Assembly (NCBI GenBank): GCA_016188625.1
Contig: JACPHL010000014.1
Location: 1-13,550 of the forward strand
DNA length: 13,550 nt
Source of the DNA: Candidatus Rokuibacteriota bacterium
GTDB taxonomy: Bacteria > Methylomirabilota > Methylomirabilia > Rokubacteriales > JACPHL01
Direction of reading: 5' to 3'
The position numbers were made by a program, and so were the translations under genes. The notes under the pieces were generated by a model. It was not told where the DNA came from. It saw nothing but the letters and a program-made list of their open reading frames with translations, and searched no databases. The stretch's first letter is position 1. Each line of letters begins with the position of its first letter. Positions 1 through 8,060 of the stretch are shown here, piece by piece.

Positions 1-1044
1 AGCTTCGGGCGCGAGGCCCGCGACGCCGTGGAGACGGCCCGGGAGGCCATCGCCGGCTTCCTCGGGGTCGCCAAGGAGGAGGTGGTGCTCACCTCGGGCG
101 GGACCGAGTCGGACAACCTCGCCATCAAGGGGATCGCCGGCGCCCCGAGGTCCGGCCACATCATCACCTCCCAGATCGAGCACCACGCCGTCCTGCGGAC
201 CTGCCAGCACCTGGAGCGGGAGGGGTTCAGCGTGACCTACCTCCCCGTGGACGGGCACGGCCTGGTGGACCCCGAGGCCGTGGAGCGGGCCCTCCGCCCC
301 GACACCATCCTCGTCACGATCCAGTACGCCAACAGCGAGGTGGGGACCATCGAGCCGGTCGAGGAGATCGCCCGCGTCGTCCGGGCCCGCGGGGTGCCGT
401 TCCACGTGGACGGCGTCCAGGCCTTCGGGAAGGTCCCCTTCCAGGTCCAGGAGATCGGGATCGACCTCCTCTCGTTCTCGTCCCACAAGATCTACGGCCC
501 GAAGGGGATCGGCGGGCTGTACATCCGCAAGGGGACCCGGATGGTCCCCATCCAGCACGGCGGCGACCACGAGCGCCGGCGCCGGGCCGGGACCGAGAAC
601 GTCGCCGCCTGCGTCGGCTTCGCCAAGGCGGTGGAGCTCCGCGCCCGGGAGATGCACGACGAGGCGCGGCGGCTCACCCAGCTCCGGGATCGGTTCTGGG
701 AGGGGATCCGCGAGCGCGTCCCCGATGTCCGGCTGAACGGACACCCGACCCGCCGGCTCCCGGGCACCAGCAACATCAGCTTCAAGGGGGTCGAGGCGGA
801 GTCCCTGATCCTGGCCCTGGACCTGAAGGGGATCGGGGCCTCGGCGGGCTCGGCCTGTACCTCGGGGAGCCTCGAGCCGTCCTTCGTCCTGACGGCGATG
901 GGGGAGCCTCCCGAGTGGGCCCTCGGCGCCCTGCGCTGCTCCATGGGGCGGGTGACGACGGCCGAGGACGTCGAGTACGTGCTCGAGGTCCTGCCGGCCG
1001 CGGTGCAGCGGATCCGGGCGCTCTCCCCGGCGAGCGTCGCCTAG
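1..1044 (+). CDS. iscS: Cysteine desulfurase, NifS/IscS family (5' partial)
   Basis: This is a PLP-dependent cysteine desulfurase, which takes sulfur from L-cysteine as an enzyme persulfide and passes it to Fe-S scaffolds and other acceptors. The frame is open from base 1, where SFGREARDAVETARE matches the conserved N-terminal region of the family, so the true start lies upstream of the window and the GTG at 28 is internal. The PLP-binding lysine sits in SFSSHKIYGPKG (AAG at 487-489). The catalytic cysteine sits in GSACTSGSLEPS (TGT at 856-858), the motif of class I NifS/IscS enzymes. The C-terminus looks complete, ending at a TAG at 1042-1044. The IscU-like gene starts two bases after this stop and cysE follows, so the three form a cysteine/Fe-S operon. 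IscS and NifS cannot be separated from sequence alone; no nif genes are visible. Confidence 0.95.
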   Translation, partial: SFGREARDAVETAREAIAGFLGVAKEEVVLTSGGTESDNLAIKGIAGAPRSGHIITSQIEHHAVLRTCQHLEREGFSVTYLPVDGHGLVDPEAVERALRPDTILVTIQYANSEVGTIEPVEEIARVVRARGVPFHVDGVQAFGKVPFQVQEIGIDLLSFSSHKIYGPKGIGGLYIRKGTRMVPIQHGGDHERRRRAGTENVAACVGFAKAVELRAREMHDEARRLTQLRDRFWEGIRERVPDVRLNGHPTRRLPGTSNISFKGVEAESLILALDLKGIGASAGSACTSGSLEPSFVLTAMGEPPEWALGALRCSMGRVTTAEDVEYVLEVLPAAVQRIRALSPASVA

Positions 1045-1046
1045 AA

Positions 1047-1445
1047 ATGTACAACCCCACGCTCCTGGACCACTTCCGGCATCCCCGCAACGTCGGGCTC
1101 ATGCGCGACCCCGACGGGGCCGGGGAGAGCGAGAACCCGGTCTGCGGGGACCTCGCCAAGTTCTTCCTGCGGGTGATCGAGGGGAAGGTGGCGGAGGCCC
1201 GGTTCCAGACCTACGGGTGTGGCCCCTCCATCGCCGCCTCCAGCCTGGCTACGGAGCTGATCCGCGGGCTCACCATCGACGCCCTGGCGGCCCTGACCCC
1301 CGACGCCGTCGAGACTGCCCTGGGCGGGCTGCCGCCGGACCGCCGGCACTCGGCCGACCTCGTGGTGGACGCCCTCCGGGCGGCGGCTCAGGACTACCGG
1401 AGCCGCGCCGTCGTCGTCCCGGAGGGGGGAGCCGAGGGTGTTTGA
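1047..1445 (+). CDS. IscU/NifU-N-like Fe-S scaffold lacking the third cysteine
   Basis: This 132-aa protein is an IscU-type scaffold, on which Fe-S clusters are assembled with sulfur from the desulfurase encoded just upstream. Family marks are [17 protein letters not shown] at the N-terminus, NPVCGD (Cys33, Asp35) and [16 protein letters not shown] (Cys58). IscU proteins have a third cysteine directly after a histidine (HCSVLAxDA). Here the equivalent stretch reads [12 protein letters not shown], with His101 kept and Ser102 (TCG at 1350-1352) in place of Cys. Asp35 and His101 could still give a four-residue site with two cysteines. The ATG at 1047 follows the iscS stop by two bases with no clear Shine-Dalgarno, which suggests translational coupling. 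The 3' end overlaps cysE by eight bases. The family is secure, but function as a full scaffold is less certain. Confidence 0.88.
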   Translation: MYNPTLLDHFRHPRNVGLMRDPDGAGESENPVCGDLAKFFLRVIEGKVAEARFQTYGCGPSIAASSLATELIRGLTIDALAALTPDAVETALGGLPPDRRHSADLVVDALRAAAQDYRSRAVVVPEGGAEGV

Positions 1446-2103
1446 CAGCCTCAGGCGCGACATCCAGGCCGCCATGGAGCGGGACCCGGCCGCGCGCGGC
1501 CGGCTCGAGGTGCTCCTCTGCTACCCGGGCGTCCACGCCCTCGCCTTCCACCGGCTGGGGCACCGCCTCTGGCGCTGGGGGTGGGTGGTCCCGGCCCGGC
1601 TCGTCTCCCACCTCGGCCGGTTCTTCACGGGGATCGAGATCCACCCCGCCGCCCGGATCGGTCCCGGGGTCTTCATCGACCACGGCATGGGGGTCGTGAT
1701 CGGGGAGACGGCCGAGCTGGGGGAGAACGTGACCCTCTACCAGGGGGTCACCCTCGGCGGGACGAGCCTGAAGCGGGAGAAGCGGCACCCGACCCTCGGG
1801 CGGAACGTGGTCGTCGGGGCCGGCGCGGCCATCCTTGGGGCGATCACCATCGGCGACGGGAGCCGGGTCGGGGGCGGCTCGGTGGTGGTCAAGGATGTAC
1901 CCCCCAACTCGGTGGTGGTCGGGGTGCCCGGCAAGATCATCTACCGGGACGGCAAGCGGGTCACCGAGGGGATCGACCTCGAGCACACCGACCTCCCCGA
2001 CCCCGTCGCGAAGGCGATCGAGCAGCTTCTGGAGCGGCTCCAGGCCCTGGAAGAGGAGGTGCGCGCCCTCAGGAAGGCGGCGGGGGCGGATCCCGAACCG
2101 TGA
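1438..2103 (+). CDS. cysE: Serine O-acetyltransferase
   Basis: CysE transfers acetyl from acetyl-CoA to L-serine, giving O-acetylserine, the precursor of cysteine. The 221-aa protein has a shortened N-terminal helical domain (about 1-65) followed by a left-handed beta-helix of hexapeptide repeats (about 66-165). Asp81 and His82 ([14 protein letters not shown]) and His117 ([10 protein letters not shown]) match the catalytic Asp/His residues of the family, and [10 protein letters not shown] is conserved. Residues 188-215 are charged and probably helical or coiled-coil. It is shorter than the E. coli enzyme (273 aa), like the short forms in Gram-positive and many other bacteria. The GTG start at 1438 has a purine-rich GGAGGGGGGAG at 1421-1431, six bases upstream, and overlaps the preceding gene by eight bases. 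It supplies cysteine for the desulfurase in the same cluster. Confidence 0.95.
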   Translation: MFDSLRRDIQAAMERDPAARGRLEVLLCYPGVHALAFHRLGHRLWRWGWVVPARLVSHLGRFFTGIEIHPAARIGPGVFIDHGMGVVIGETAELGENVTLYQGVTLGGTSLKREKRHPTLGRNVVVGAGAAILGAITIGDGSRVGGGSVVVKDVPPNSVVVGVPGKIIYRDGKRVTEGIDLEHTDLPDPVAKAIEQLLERLQALEEEVRALRKAAGADPEP

Positions 2104-2170
2104 CAGTCCGGGGCGGGCGCGGGCCGGGTGGGTGTTCGGCCGATCGGCGGCCCCGTGGAGGAGGTGACCG

Positions 2171-2353
2171 TTGAGTCCGAGAGACCGGATGAGCGTTGAG
2201 GAGGTGTCGGCGTACCTCGCCCTTGACCAGGGGACCGTGGCCCGGATGGCCGAGGAGCGCCAGATCCCCGCCGTCAAGGTGGAGGAGGAGTGGGTCTTCT
2301 CCCGGAAGTCCCTCCAGAAATGGCAGCAGCTCCGGCGGCGCCGGGGCCAGTGA
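2171..2353 (+). CDS. Small helix-turn-helix (excisionase/MerR-like) DNA-binding protein
   Basis: The 60-aa product is essentially one HTH_17-type domain: MSVEEVSAYLALDQGTVARM, then IPAVKVEEEWVFSRKSLQKW, a pattern typical of excisionase/MerR-like winged helices (helix, helix-turn-helix, then the wing around Trp and Phe). The TTG start at 2171 is preferred because AGGAGG at 2159-2164 is six bases upstream; an ATG at 2189 would also keep the whole domain. No integrase or phage genes are nearby, so a role as a small chromosomal regulator is more likely than prophage excision. Its stop codon lies in the ribosome-binding site of bioY, 13 bases before the bioY start, so the two are probably co-translated. 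Its target is unknown. Confidence 0.8.
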   Translation: MSPRDRMSVEEVSAYLALDQGTVARMAEERQIPAVKVEEEWVFSRKSLQKWQQLRRRRGQ

Positions 2354-2366
2354 GGAGGCCCGCCTT

Positions 2367-2957
2367 ATGCAGGCAGCTTACGTAGGGACACTGGCAGACG
2401 TGCTGGTCCCCAGGACTGGGGACCGCAGCCGGGATCTGATCCGTGACGTCGCTCTGGTGGTGAGCTGCATGGTCGTGATGACCCTCTTGGCCCAGGTTCG
2501 GATTCCGTTGCCGTTCACCCCGGTGCCCATCACCGGCCAAACCTTCGGCGCCCTCCTCGCAGGCGCCGCCCTCGGCCGCACGCGAGGCGCGTCCGGCATA
2601 GGCCTCTACCTGGTGCTGGGCAGCGTCGGCCTGCCGGTGTTTGCCGGATGGACGAGCGGCCCCGTCTGGACCCTGGCCTCCGGCGGGTACCTCATCGGCT
2701 TCGTGGCAGCCGCCTACGTGGTGGGCTGGCTGGCTGAGCGGGGCTGGGACCGCCGTCCGCTGGTGCTGGTGGCCATGCTCATCGGCAATATCATCATCTA
2801 CATCCCCGGCCTGCTCCAGCTCAGCTTCTTCGTGCCGGAGGGACGCGTGCTGGAGTTCGGCCTCTGGCCCTTCATCCCCGGCGATCTGGTGAAGCTCTAC
2901 CTGGCGTCCATGCTGCTTCCCGGTACCTGGGCCCTCGTCCGCCGGCTCCGCAGCTAG
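2367..2957 (+). CDS. bioY: BioY, biotin-specific S component of an ECF transporter
   Basis: BioY is the membrane subunit that binds biotin for uptake by an energy-coupling-factor transporter. The 196-aa sequence has the family hallmarks: PFTPVPITGQTFGALLAGA (residues 49-67), VGLPVFAG (87-94), SGGYLIGF (105-112), GNIIIYIPGLL (140-150), and a C-terminal FIPGDLVKLYLASML. About six hydrophobic segments are visible (around 25-45, 52-72, 75-95, 104-123, 131-152 and 166-190). The ATG at 2367 has GAGGAGG at 2352-2358, eight bases upstream, overlapping the stop of the HTH gene. EcfA and EcfT genes are absent here, so the energising module must be encoded elsewhere or the protein acts alone, as some BioY proteins are reported to do. 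The downstream biotin carboxylase and biotinyl carrier fit its job of supplying biotin. Confidence 0.95.
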   Translation: MQAAYVGTLADVLVPRTGDRSRDLIRDVALVVSCMVVMTLLAQVRIPLPFTPVPITGQTFGALLAGAALGRTRGASGIGLYLVLGSVGLPVFAGWTSGPVWTLASGGYLIGFVAAAYVVGWLAERGWDRRPLVLVAMLIGNIIIYIPGLLQLSFFVPEGRVLEFGLWPFIPGDLVKLYLASMLLPGTWALVRRLRS

Positions 2958-3002
2958 TCCGCGACGGCGTACGGCCGGGCCTCTCGACTGGGAGCCTCTA
3001 CG

Positions 3003-3026
3003 CCCGCGGTCGGTTGCGGCCGCGGG
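3003..3026. repeat. Inverted repeat upstream of accC
   Basis: CCCGCGG (3003-3009) and CCGCGGG (3020-3026) form a perfect 7-bp inverted repeat around a 10-base loop, inside the 128-base gap between bioY and accC. No T-run follows, so it is not an evident intrinsic terminator. It could be an operator or an RNA hairpin, or chance in very GC-rich sequence. No convincing promoter was seen in the gap. Confidence 0.35.
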
Positions 3027-3085
3027 GGTATCCTGGGGGCCGGCTGGCCGTGGCGGGAGCGGAGGAGGAGCCGGCACGCACGCTG

Positions 3086-4420
<1,335 letters not shown>

Positions 4421-4423
4421 ACG

Positions 4424-4639
4424 ATGGCCGAGGAGGTGCGGGCCCACATCACCGGGGTGGTCTTCCAGGTCGTCGCCAAGGTGGGGGACCGGGTCGAGGG
4501 CGGGGACCCCATCATCATCCTCGAGTCCATGAAGATGGAGATCCCGGTGGAGGCACCCCGCGGCGGAATCGTGCAGGCGGTGAAGGTGGGAGAGGGGGAG
4601 ACCGTGCAGGAGGGGGACGTGGTGGCCCTCCTCGAGTGA
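4424..4639 (+). CDS. Stand-alone biotinyl carrier protein (BCCP-like, 71 aa)
   Basis: This is a single biotinyl/lipoyl-type domain that carries carboxy-biotin between carboxylase and carboxyltransferase. ILESMKMEIPVEAP places the biotinylated lysine at residue 37, and the protein ends in EGDVVALLE, as expected for the last strand of the domain. It lacks the N-terminal extension of E. coli AccB (156 aa) and resembles the roughly 73-aa YngHB type of Bacillus subtilis, which is likewise encoded beside a biotin carboxylase (YngH). ATG 4424 comes three bases after the accC stop, with AAAGG and GGGG upstream inside the accC 3' end. The ESMKM motif, rather than EAMKM, is shared with this short type. 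It probably partners the adjacent AccC. Confidence 0.92.
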   Translation: MAEEVRAHITGVVFQVVAKVGDRVEGGDPIIILESMKMEIPVEAPRGGIVQAVKVGEGETVQEGDVVALLE

Positions 4640-4655
4640 GGGGTCTCACAACCCC
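4640..4655 (+). other. Short hairpin immediately after the biotinyl-carrier stop codon
   Basis: GGGGT (4640-4644) and ACCCC (4651-4655) can pair around a CTCACA loop directly after the TGA stop. Only two T residues follow, so it is at best a weak terminator for the bioY-accC cluster. Confidence 0.3.
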
Positions 4656-4656
4656 C

Positions 4657-4686
4657 TTGACAAGGTCTCCCGGCCGCGGCTAGGCT
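4657..4686 (+). promoter_or_regulatory. Candidate sigma-70 promoter
   Basis: A perfect -35 TTGACA (4657-4662) is followed after 18 bases by TAGGCT (4681-4686), which keeps the first, second and last bases of TATAAT. A start near 4693 would transcribe the plus strand of the gap between two convergent genes, where no plausible plus-strand protein is encoded. That points to a non-coding transcript. Confidence 0.5.
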
Positions 4687-4692
4687 GAGTGT

Positions 4693-4840
4693 ACCCCGGG
4701 GAGATCGGGGTTGCCGGCGTCAGGCGCCGACGGGTCGGCCGGGATCGGGAGGGCCGGTTTGGGAAGCCAAGCCACCCCATGAACGATCCCGGAAGGCAAG
4801 AGGGCAGCCGACGTCGCGAGCATTCCGGGCTCCCTGGGGT
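4693..4840 (+). ncRNA. Candidate structured non-coding RNA, about 148 nt, family unknown
   Basis: The segment starts where the upstream promoter should initiate and can close on itself. ACCCCGGGGAG (4693-4703) pairs with CTCCCTGGGGT (4830-4840) over 11 bp with one G-U. Inside, CCGGGATCG (4739-4747) pairs perfectly with CGATCCCGG (4784-4792), and GGTTTGG/CCAAGCC (4756-4762/4767-4773) closes a GAAG tetraloop. CCCGGAA (4788-4794) can instead pair with TTCCGGG (4823-4829), which excludes the 9-bp helix. GGGGT (4707-4711) can also pair with ACCCC (4774-4778). The paired ends and size recall 6S RNA, but I see no firm 6S, SRP, tmRNA, RNase P or riboswitch signature. High GC makes some pairing expected by chance. 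Confidence 0.35.
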
Positions 4841-4842
4841 TT

Positions 4843-4955
4843 ACTTCGGAGGGGGGCTAACGCCCCCCTTCCGAACCTCCCCCCAAGGTTGCGCGGGCCA
4901 AGCCCGCGCTCGGAGCGCTTCGGTCAGAAACGCGGGGCAGAGCCCCCCTCCGAGT
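4843..4955. repeat. Palindromic intergenic element with near-terminal inverted repeats
   Basis: The element is bounded by ACTTCGGAGGGGGGCT (4843-4858) and AGCCCCCCTCCGAGT (4941-4955), which are reverse complements apart from one inserted base. Inside are a 13-bp hairpin with one bulge (4845-4857/4862-4875, loop TAAC), a perfect 8-bp hairpin GCGCGGGC-CAA-GCCCGCGC (4891-4909), and CTCGGAG (4909-4915), which can pair with CTCCGAG (4948-4954). It ends one base before the rpoD stop codon (4956-4958, minus) and may stop transcription from either side. No open frame and no obvious target-site duplication were seen. A degenerate second copy starts at 13244. Confidence 0.6.
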
Positions 4956-6536
4956 CTAATTCTCGATGAGACTCCGGAGCCCGCGCCCCCGCAGGGGGTG
5001 CCGGAGCTTGCGGAGGGCCTTGGCCTCGATCTGCCGGATCCGCTCCCGCGTCACGTCGAACTGCCGCCCGACCTCCTCCAGGGTGTGCTCGCCGTCGGCG
5101 CCGATCCCGAACCGCAGGCGCAGGATCTGCTCCTCCTTGGGCGAGAGGCCGGTGAGGGCCCGGCCGATCTGCTCCATGAGGTCCTGGCTCATGAGCGACT
5201 CGGCCGGGGAGGGCGTCCGCTTGTCCTCGATGAAATCGCCCAGGTCCGAGTCCTCCCCGATGGGGGTCTCCAGCGAGAGCGGCTTCTTAGCCGACTCGAG
5301 GATGAGACGGACCTTCCGGAGGGGCAGGCCGCTCCGCTTGGCGATCTCCTCCGGGGTCGGCTCGCGCCCGAGCTCCTGGAAGAGGGTGCGGTTCACCCGG
5401 GACAGGCGGTTCAGGGCCTCGATCATGTGGACCGGGATCCGGATCGTCCGGGCGTGGTCCGCGATGGCGCGGGTGATGGCCTGGCGGATCCACCAGGTCG
5501 CGTAGGTCGAGAACTTGAACCCGCGGCGGTACTTGAAGCGGTCCACGGCCTTCATGAGCCCGATGTTCCCCTCCTGGATGAGGTCGAGCAGGGGGAGATC
5601 GTGATTGAGGTACCGCTTGGCGATGGAGACCACCAGACGGAGGTTGGCCTCCATCAGGGCCTTCTTGGCCTGGCGGACCCGGGCCTCCCCGGCCGCCGCC
5701 TCCCGGAGGAGGTTCCGCAGACCGCGGTGGGGGAGTCCCGCCTCGGCCTCGATGGCCCGGGTCCGACGGCGGATCTCGGCCTTGCTTCCGTTCTGCCCGG
5801 CCTCGAGCCGCGCCCGGAGCTCGTCGAGCTCGCGCGCCCAGGCCTTGAGACGGGCCAGCAGCTGCTCCACCACCCTCGGACGGAGCGGCAGCCCGCCGAG
5901 GACCCGGCTCGTCTCCTCCAGGTTGTGGGCGATCCATTCCTTCAGCTGCTGCGACCGTCGCTGGCCCGGCTTCCGGGTTCCCTGGAGCGCGGCCTCGAGC
6001 CTGGCGAGCTCCCGATCCATCCGACGGACCTGCCCGAAGGCCGCCAGGACCCGCTTGAGCTCCGCCTCCTTGACCTCGGTCCCGTCGAGGGCCTGGATCA
6101 GCTCGCCCGTCGGCAGCTCACCCTTCCGGAGCCGCTCGGCGAGGGCGAGCAGTTCGCGCCGGACATACAGGCAGCGCACCACCGCCCGCTGGACGTGCGC
6201 CTGCCCGTCCTCGATGCGTCGGCCGAGCTCGACCTCCTGATTGGAGGTGAGGAGGGAGATCTTGCCGATCTCCTTCAGGTAGAGACGGACCGGGTCCTCA
6301 GGGGCGAGCCCCTCCTCGATCTCCTCGTCCTCCTCGACCGGGACCCCCCCCTGGGGGGTCTCCTCCTCGTCGATGACAGGGATGTTCAGCCCCTCGAGGG
6401 TCTCCATCGCCTCCTCGACCTGGCCGGGGAGGAGGTCGCCGGGGAGCGCAGCGGTGAGCTCCTCCCTGGTCAGGGAGCCCTTCTCCCGCCCCAGCCTGAT
6501 CAGGTCATCCATCTGCCAGGTAGCCTTATCGGCCAT
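4956..6536 (-). CDS. rpoD: RNA polymerase primary sigma factor (RpoD/SigA)
   Basis: This is the housekeeping sigma factor, directing RNA polymerase to -10/-35 promoters. The 526-aa protein has an acidic region 1.1-like N-terminus (about 5-75), region 1.2 ([20 protein letters not shown], 81-100) and a long charged non-conserved insert (about 115-285). Region 2 follows ([52 protein letters not shown]), then region 3 ([10 protein letters not shown] onward) and region 4 with its helix-turn-helix ([20 protein letters not shown], 484-503). The start at 6536 ([13 protein letters not shown]) is chosen because AAGGA lies 11 bases upstream and the conserved N-terminal pattern begins there. An in-frame ATG at 6590 has no ribosome-binding site. 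The gene is monocistronic and divergent from cinA; the usual rpsU-dnaG-rpoD arrangement is not seen. Confidence 0.96.
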   Translation of the reverse strand: MADKATWQMDDLIRLGREKGSLTREELTAALPGDLLPGQVEEAMETLEGLNIPVIDEEETPQGGVPVEEDEEIEEGLAPEDPVRLYLKEIGKISLLTSNQEVELGRRIEDGQAHVQRAVVRCLYVRRELLALAERLRKGELPTGELIQALDGTEVKEAELKRVLAAFGQVRRMDRELARLEAALQGTRKPGQRRSQQLKEWIAHNLEETSRVLGGLPLRPRVVEQLLARLKAWARELDELRARLEAGQNGSKAEIRRRTRAIEAEAGLPHRGLRNLLREAAAGEARVRQAKKALMEANLRLVVSIAKRYLNHDLPLLDLIQEGNIGLMKAVDRFKYRRGFKFSTYATWWIRQAITRAIADHARTIRIPVHMIEALNRLSRVNRTLFQELGREPTPEEIAKRSGLPLRKVRLILESAKKPLSLETPIGEDSDLGDFIEDKRTPSPAESLMSQDLMEQIGRALTGLSPKEEQILRLRFGIGADGEHTLEEVGRQFDVTRERIRQIEAKALRKLRHPLRGRGLRSLIEN

Positions 6537-6697
6537 CGGTCGAACCGTCCTTTCCGTGAGGTCTCCGGTTACGGGATCCGCTATTTTCATACTTGCATAA
6601 GACGTACCAGCCTGGGGAAAAGATTCACCCCGATCCGACCGTCCCGTCTGACTCGTACGGCGAGAGATCATAAACAAAAGTCGTAACAATTTTTCAC

Positions 6698-6726
6698 AAT
6701 TTAACACAGTTTCTGACCTTTTTCAA
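6698..6726 (-). promoter_or_regulatory. Candidate rpoD promoter
   Basis: On the minus strand TTGAAA (6721-6726) is followed after exactly 17 bases by TAAATT (6698-6703), in a locally AT-rich tract that stands out from the GC-rich surroundings. The predicted start near 6690 gives a leader of about 150 nt and rules out the in-frame GTG at 6707 as initiation codon. A second -10-like TATGAT lies at 6667-6672 (minus) with a poor -35. Confidence 0.55.
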
Positions 6727-6741
6727 CCCCTCAGAGAACGG

Positions 6742-6762
6742 CCTCCCGGCGCTTCCGGGAGG
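6742..6762. repeat. Perfect hairpin between divergent rpoD and cinA promoters
   Basis: CCTCCCGG (6742-6749) and CCGGGAGG (6755-6762) are an 8-bp inverted repeat with a 5-base loop, 16 bases upstream of the rpoD -35. It could be a regulator site acting on either gene. No T-run on either side makes it a terminator. Confidence 0.4.
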
Positions 6763-6810
6763 GGAATGCCATCTTTATACCCGGGAGTGCCAGAGCGGCA
6801 CAGGGGAGGC

Positions 6811-6832
6811 GCCGGCATGTTATGATGCCGGC
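6811..6832. promoter_or_regulatory. Inverted repeat overlapping a -10-like box upstream of cinA
   Basis: GCCGGCAT (6811-6818) and ATGCCGGC (6825-6832) are a perfect 8-bp inverted repeat with a 6-base spacer. A -10-like TATGAT (6821-6826) lies over the spacer and right arm; the -35 is weak (GGCACA at 6797-6802, 18-base spacing). The right arm ends just before the cinA Shine-Dalgarno GGAGG (6833-6837). The arrangement suits a dimeric repressor site on the promoter or an RNA hairpin near the ribosome-binding site. Confidence 0.4.
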
Positions 6833-6843
6833 GGAGGTGACGG

Positions 6844-8040
6844 GTGCAGGCCGAGATCGTCAGCGTCGGGTCCGAACTTCTCCTCGGGCAGGTGGTGGAT
6901 ACCAATGCCGCCACCATCGCCAGGCACCTGGCCGAGGTCGGGCTTGACCTCTTTTATAAAACGACGGTTGGAGACAACCTGGGCCGGGCCGCGGCGATCC
7001 TCCGGGCGGCCCTTGGGCGCTCCGACGTGGTCATCACCACCGGCGGGCTCGGCCCCACCGCGGACGACGTCACCCGGGAGGCCATCGCCGAGGCCACGGG
7101 TCGCCCCCTCGTCTTCGTCCCAGAGCTGTTGGGCCAGATCGAGGCCTTCTTCCGCGCCCGCGGCTTCACCCTGAGCCCCTCCAACCGGCGCCAGGCCTTC
7201 ATCCCCGAAGGGGCCATCCCGGTTGAGAATCCTGTCGGCACGGCCCCGGCCTTTATCGTCGAGGTCGGCGGCAGGGCCCTCATCGCGCTCCCCGGGGTGC
7301 CCCGCGAGATGGAGCACCTGGTGCTCACCCGCGTGATCCCCTATCTCCGGGAGCGCTACGGCCTCCAGGCCGTCATCGTCTCGCGCCTCCTCCGCGTCGC
7401 GGGCCTGGGCGAGAGCCGGATCGGCGAGATCCTCGGGGACTTCATGGAGCGGGGGGCCAACCCGACCGTGGGGACGATGGCCCACCTCGGCCAGGTGGAC
7501 ATCCGGATCGCCGCCAAGGCCAAGGACGCCGTCGAGGCCCAGGCCCTCATCGCCCCGGTGGAGGCCGAGATCCGGCGGCGGCTCGGCGACCTGATCTTCG
7601 GGGTGGACGGCCAGACCCTGGAAGGGGTGGTCGCGGGGCGGCTCGAGGCGCGAGACCTCCGTCTCGCCCTGCTCGAGATCGGGACCGGCGGCCTGGTGGC
7701 CGAGCGCCTGACCGGCGTCCCCGCGGCCGCCTCCCGGGTGCAGGGGCTCGTCCTCGGGACCGCGGAGGCGGGGGAGCGGTTGGGCCTCCCCGCCCGCGGC
7801 TCCGCCCCCGAGCTCGCGCGCGCGGTCCGCCGGTGGGGCCAGGCCGACCTCGGCGCGGCGGTGCTGCTGGGTCCGCCCGAGGAGGCGGGCGACGGCCCGA
7901 TCCATCCCGCGACGCTGGCCGTTGCCTCCGCCGCCGAGACCGCGGCCCGGGAGTTCCGCTTCGGCGGCGATCTCAGGCAGGTCAGGATCCGCGCCGCCAT
8001 TATGGCCCTCGACCTCCTGCGCCGCGCCCTGGCGCCCTAG
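6844..8040 (+). CDS. cinA: CinA-family protein with degenerate C-terminal amidase domain
   Basis: CinA proteins join an N-terminal molybdopterin-binding-like (COG1058) domain, linked to nucleotide pyrophosphatase activity, to a C-terminal nicotinamide-nucleotide amidase (PncC) domain. The N-terminal part is well kept: AEIVSVGSELLLGQVVDTNA (3-22), VITTGGLGPTADDVTREAIA (63-82), and NPVGTAPAF and ALPGVPREME (148-157). A KH-like middle domain follows (about 180-255). The C-terminal domain (about 256-398) keeps its helices and its end (RIRAAIMALDLLRR) but not its active site: AESCTGG is replaced by LEIGTGG (277-283), with Ile279 for Ser (ATC at 7678-7680), and TGIAGPGG by LLGPPEEA. It is probably a pyrophosphatase-like enzyme with an inactive second domain. 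The GTG start at 6844 has GGAGG at 6833-6837, six bases upstream. The length (398 aa) is close to that of full-length CinA proteins. Confidence 0.9.
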   Translation: MQAEIVSVGSELLLGQVVDTNAATIARHLAEVGLDLFYKTTVGDNLGRAAAILRAALGRSDVVITTGGLGPTADDVTREAIAEATGRPLVFVPELLGQIEAFFRARGFTLSPSNRRQAFIPEGAIPVENPVGTAPAFIVEVGGRALIALPGVPREMEHLVLTRVIPYLRERYGLQAVIVSRLLRVAGLGESRIGEILGDFMERGANPTVGTMAHLGQVDIRIAAKAKDAVEAQALIAPVEAEIRRRLGDLIFGVDGQTLEGVVAGRLEARDLRLALLEIGTGGLVAERLTGVPAAASRVQGLVLGTAEAGERLGLPARGSAPELARAVRRWGQADLGAAVLLGPPEEAGDGPIHPATLAVASAAETAAREFRFGGDLRQVRIRAAIMALDLLRRALAP

Positions 8041-8060
8041 GGCGGCCGGTCGCGCGCGCC

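Noticed and set aside
2367-2957. bioY as a recently transferred gene because its codon use looks slightly less GC-extreme than its neighbours
   Set aside because: The difference is small and expected for a membrane protein; no flanking mobile-element signs are present.
4756-4820. Resemblance to SRP RNA (CCCGGAAGG, GGCAGCC), a c-di-GMP-I riboswitch or a cobalamin riboswitch (GCCAC, GGAAGGC, CGCGAGC)
   Set aside because: Only short GC-rich pieces match. The SRP symmetric loop, the GEMM core and the cobalamin box upstream are all missing, and no gene follows on the plus strand. A covariance-model search would settle it.
4689-6686. Long open frame on the plus strand across rpoD
   Set aside because: It is the antisense shadow of the well-conserved sigma factor: proline/leucine/glycine-rich with no recognisable domain.
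6537-6707. Upstream in-frame starts for rpoD (ATG 6590, GTG 6707)
   Set aside because: The predicted transcript starts near 6690, downstream of 6707; neither codon has a ribosome-binding site and the added residues are not like the family.
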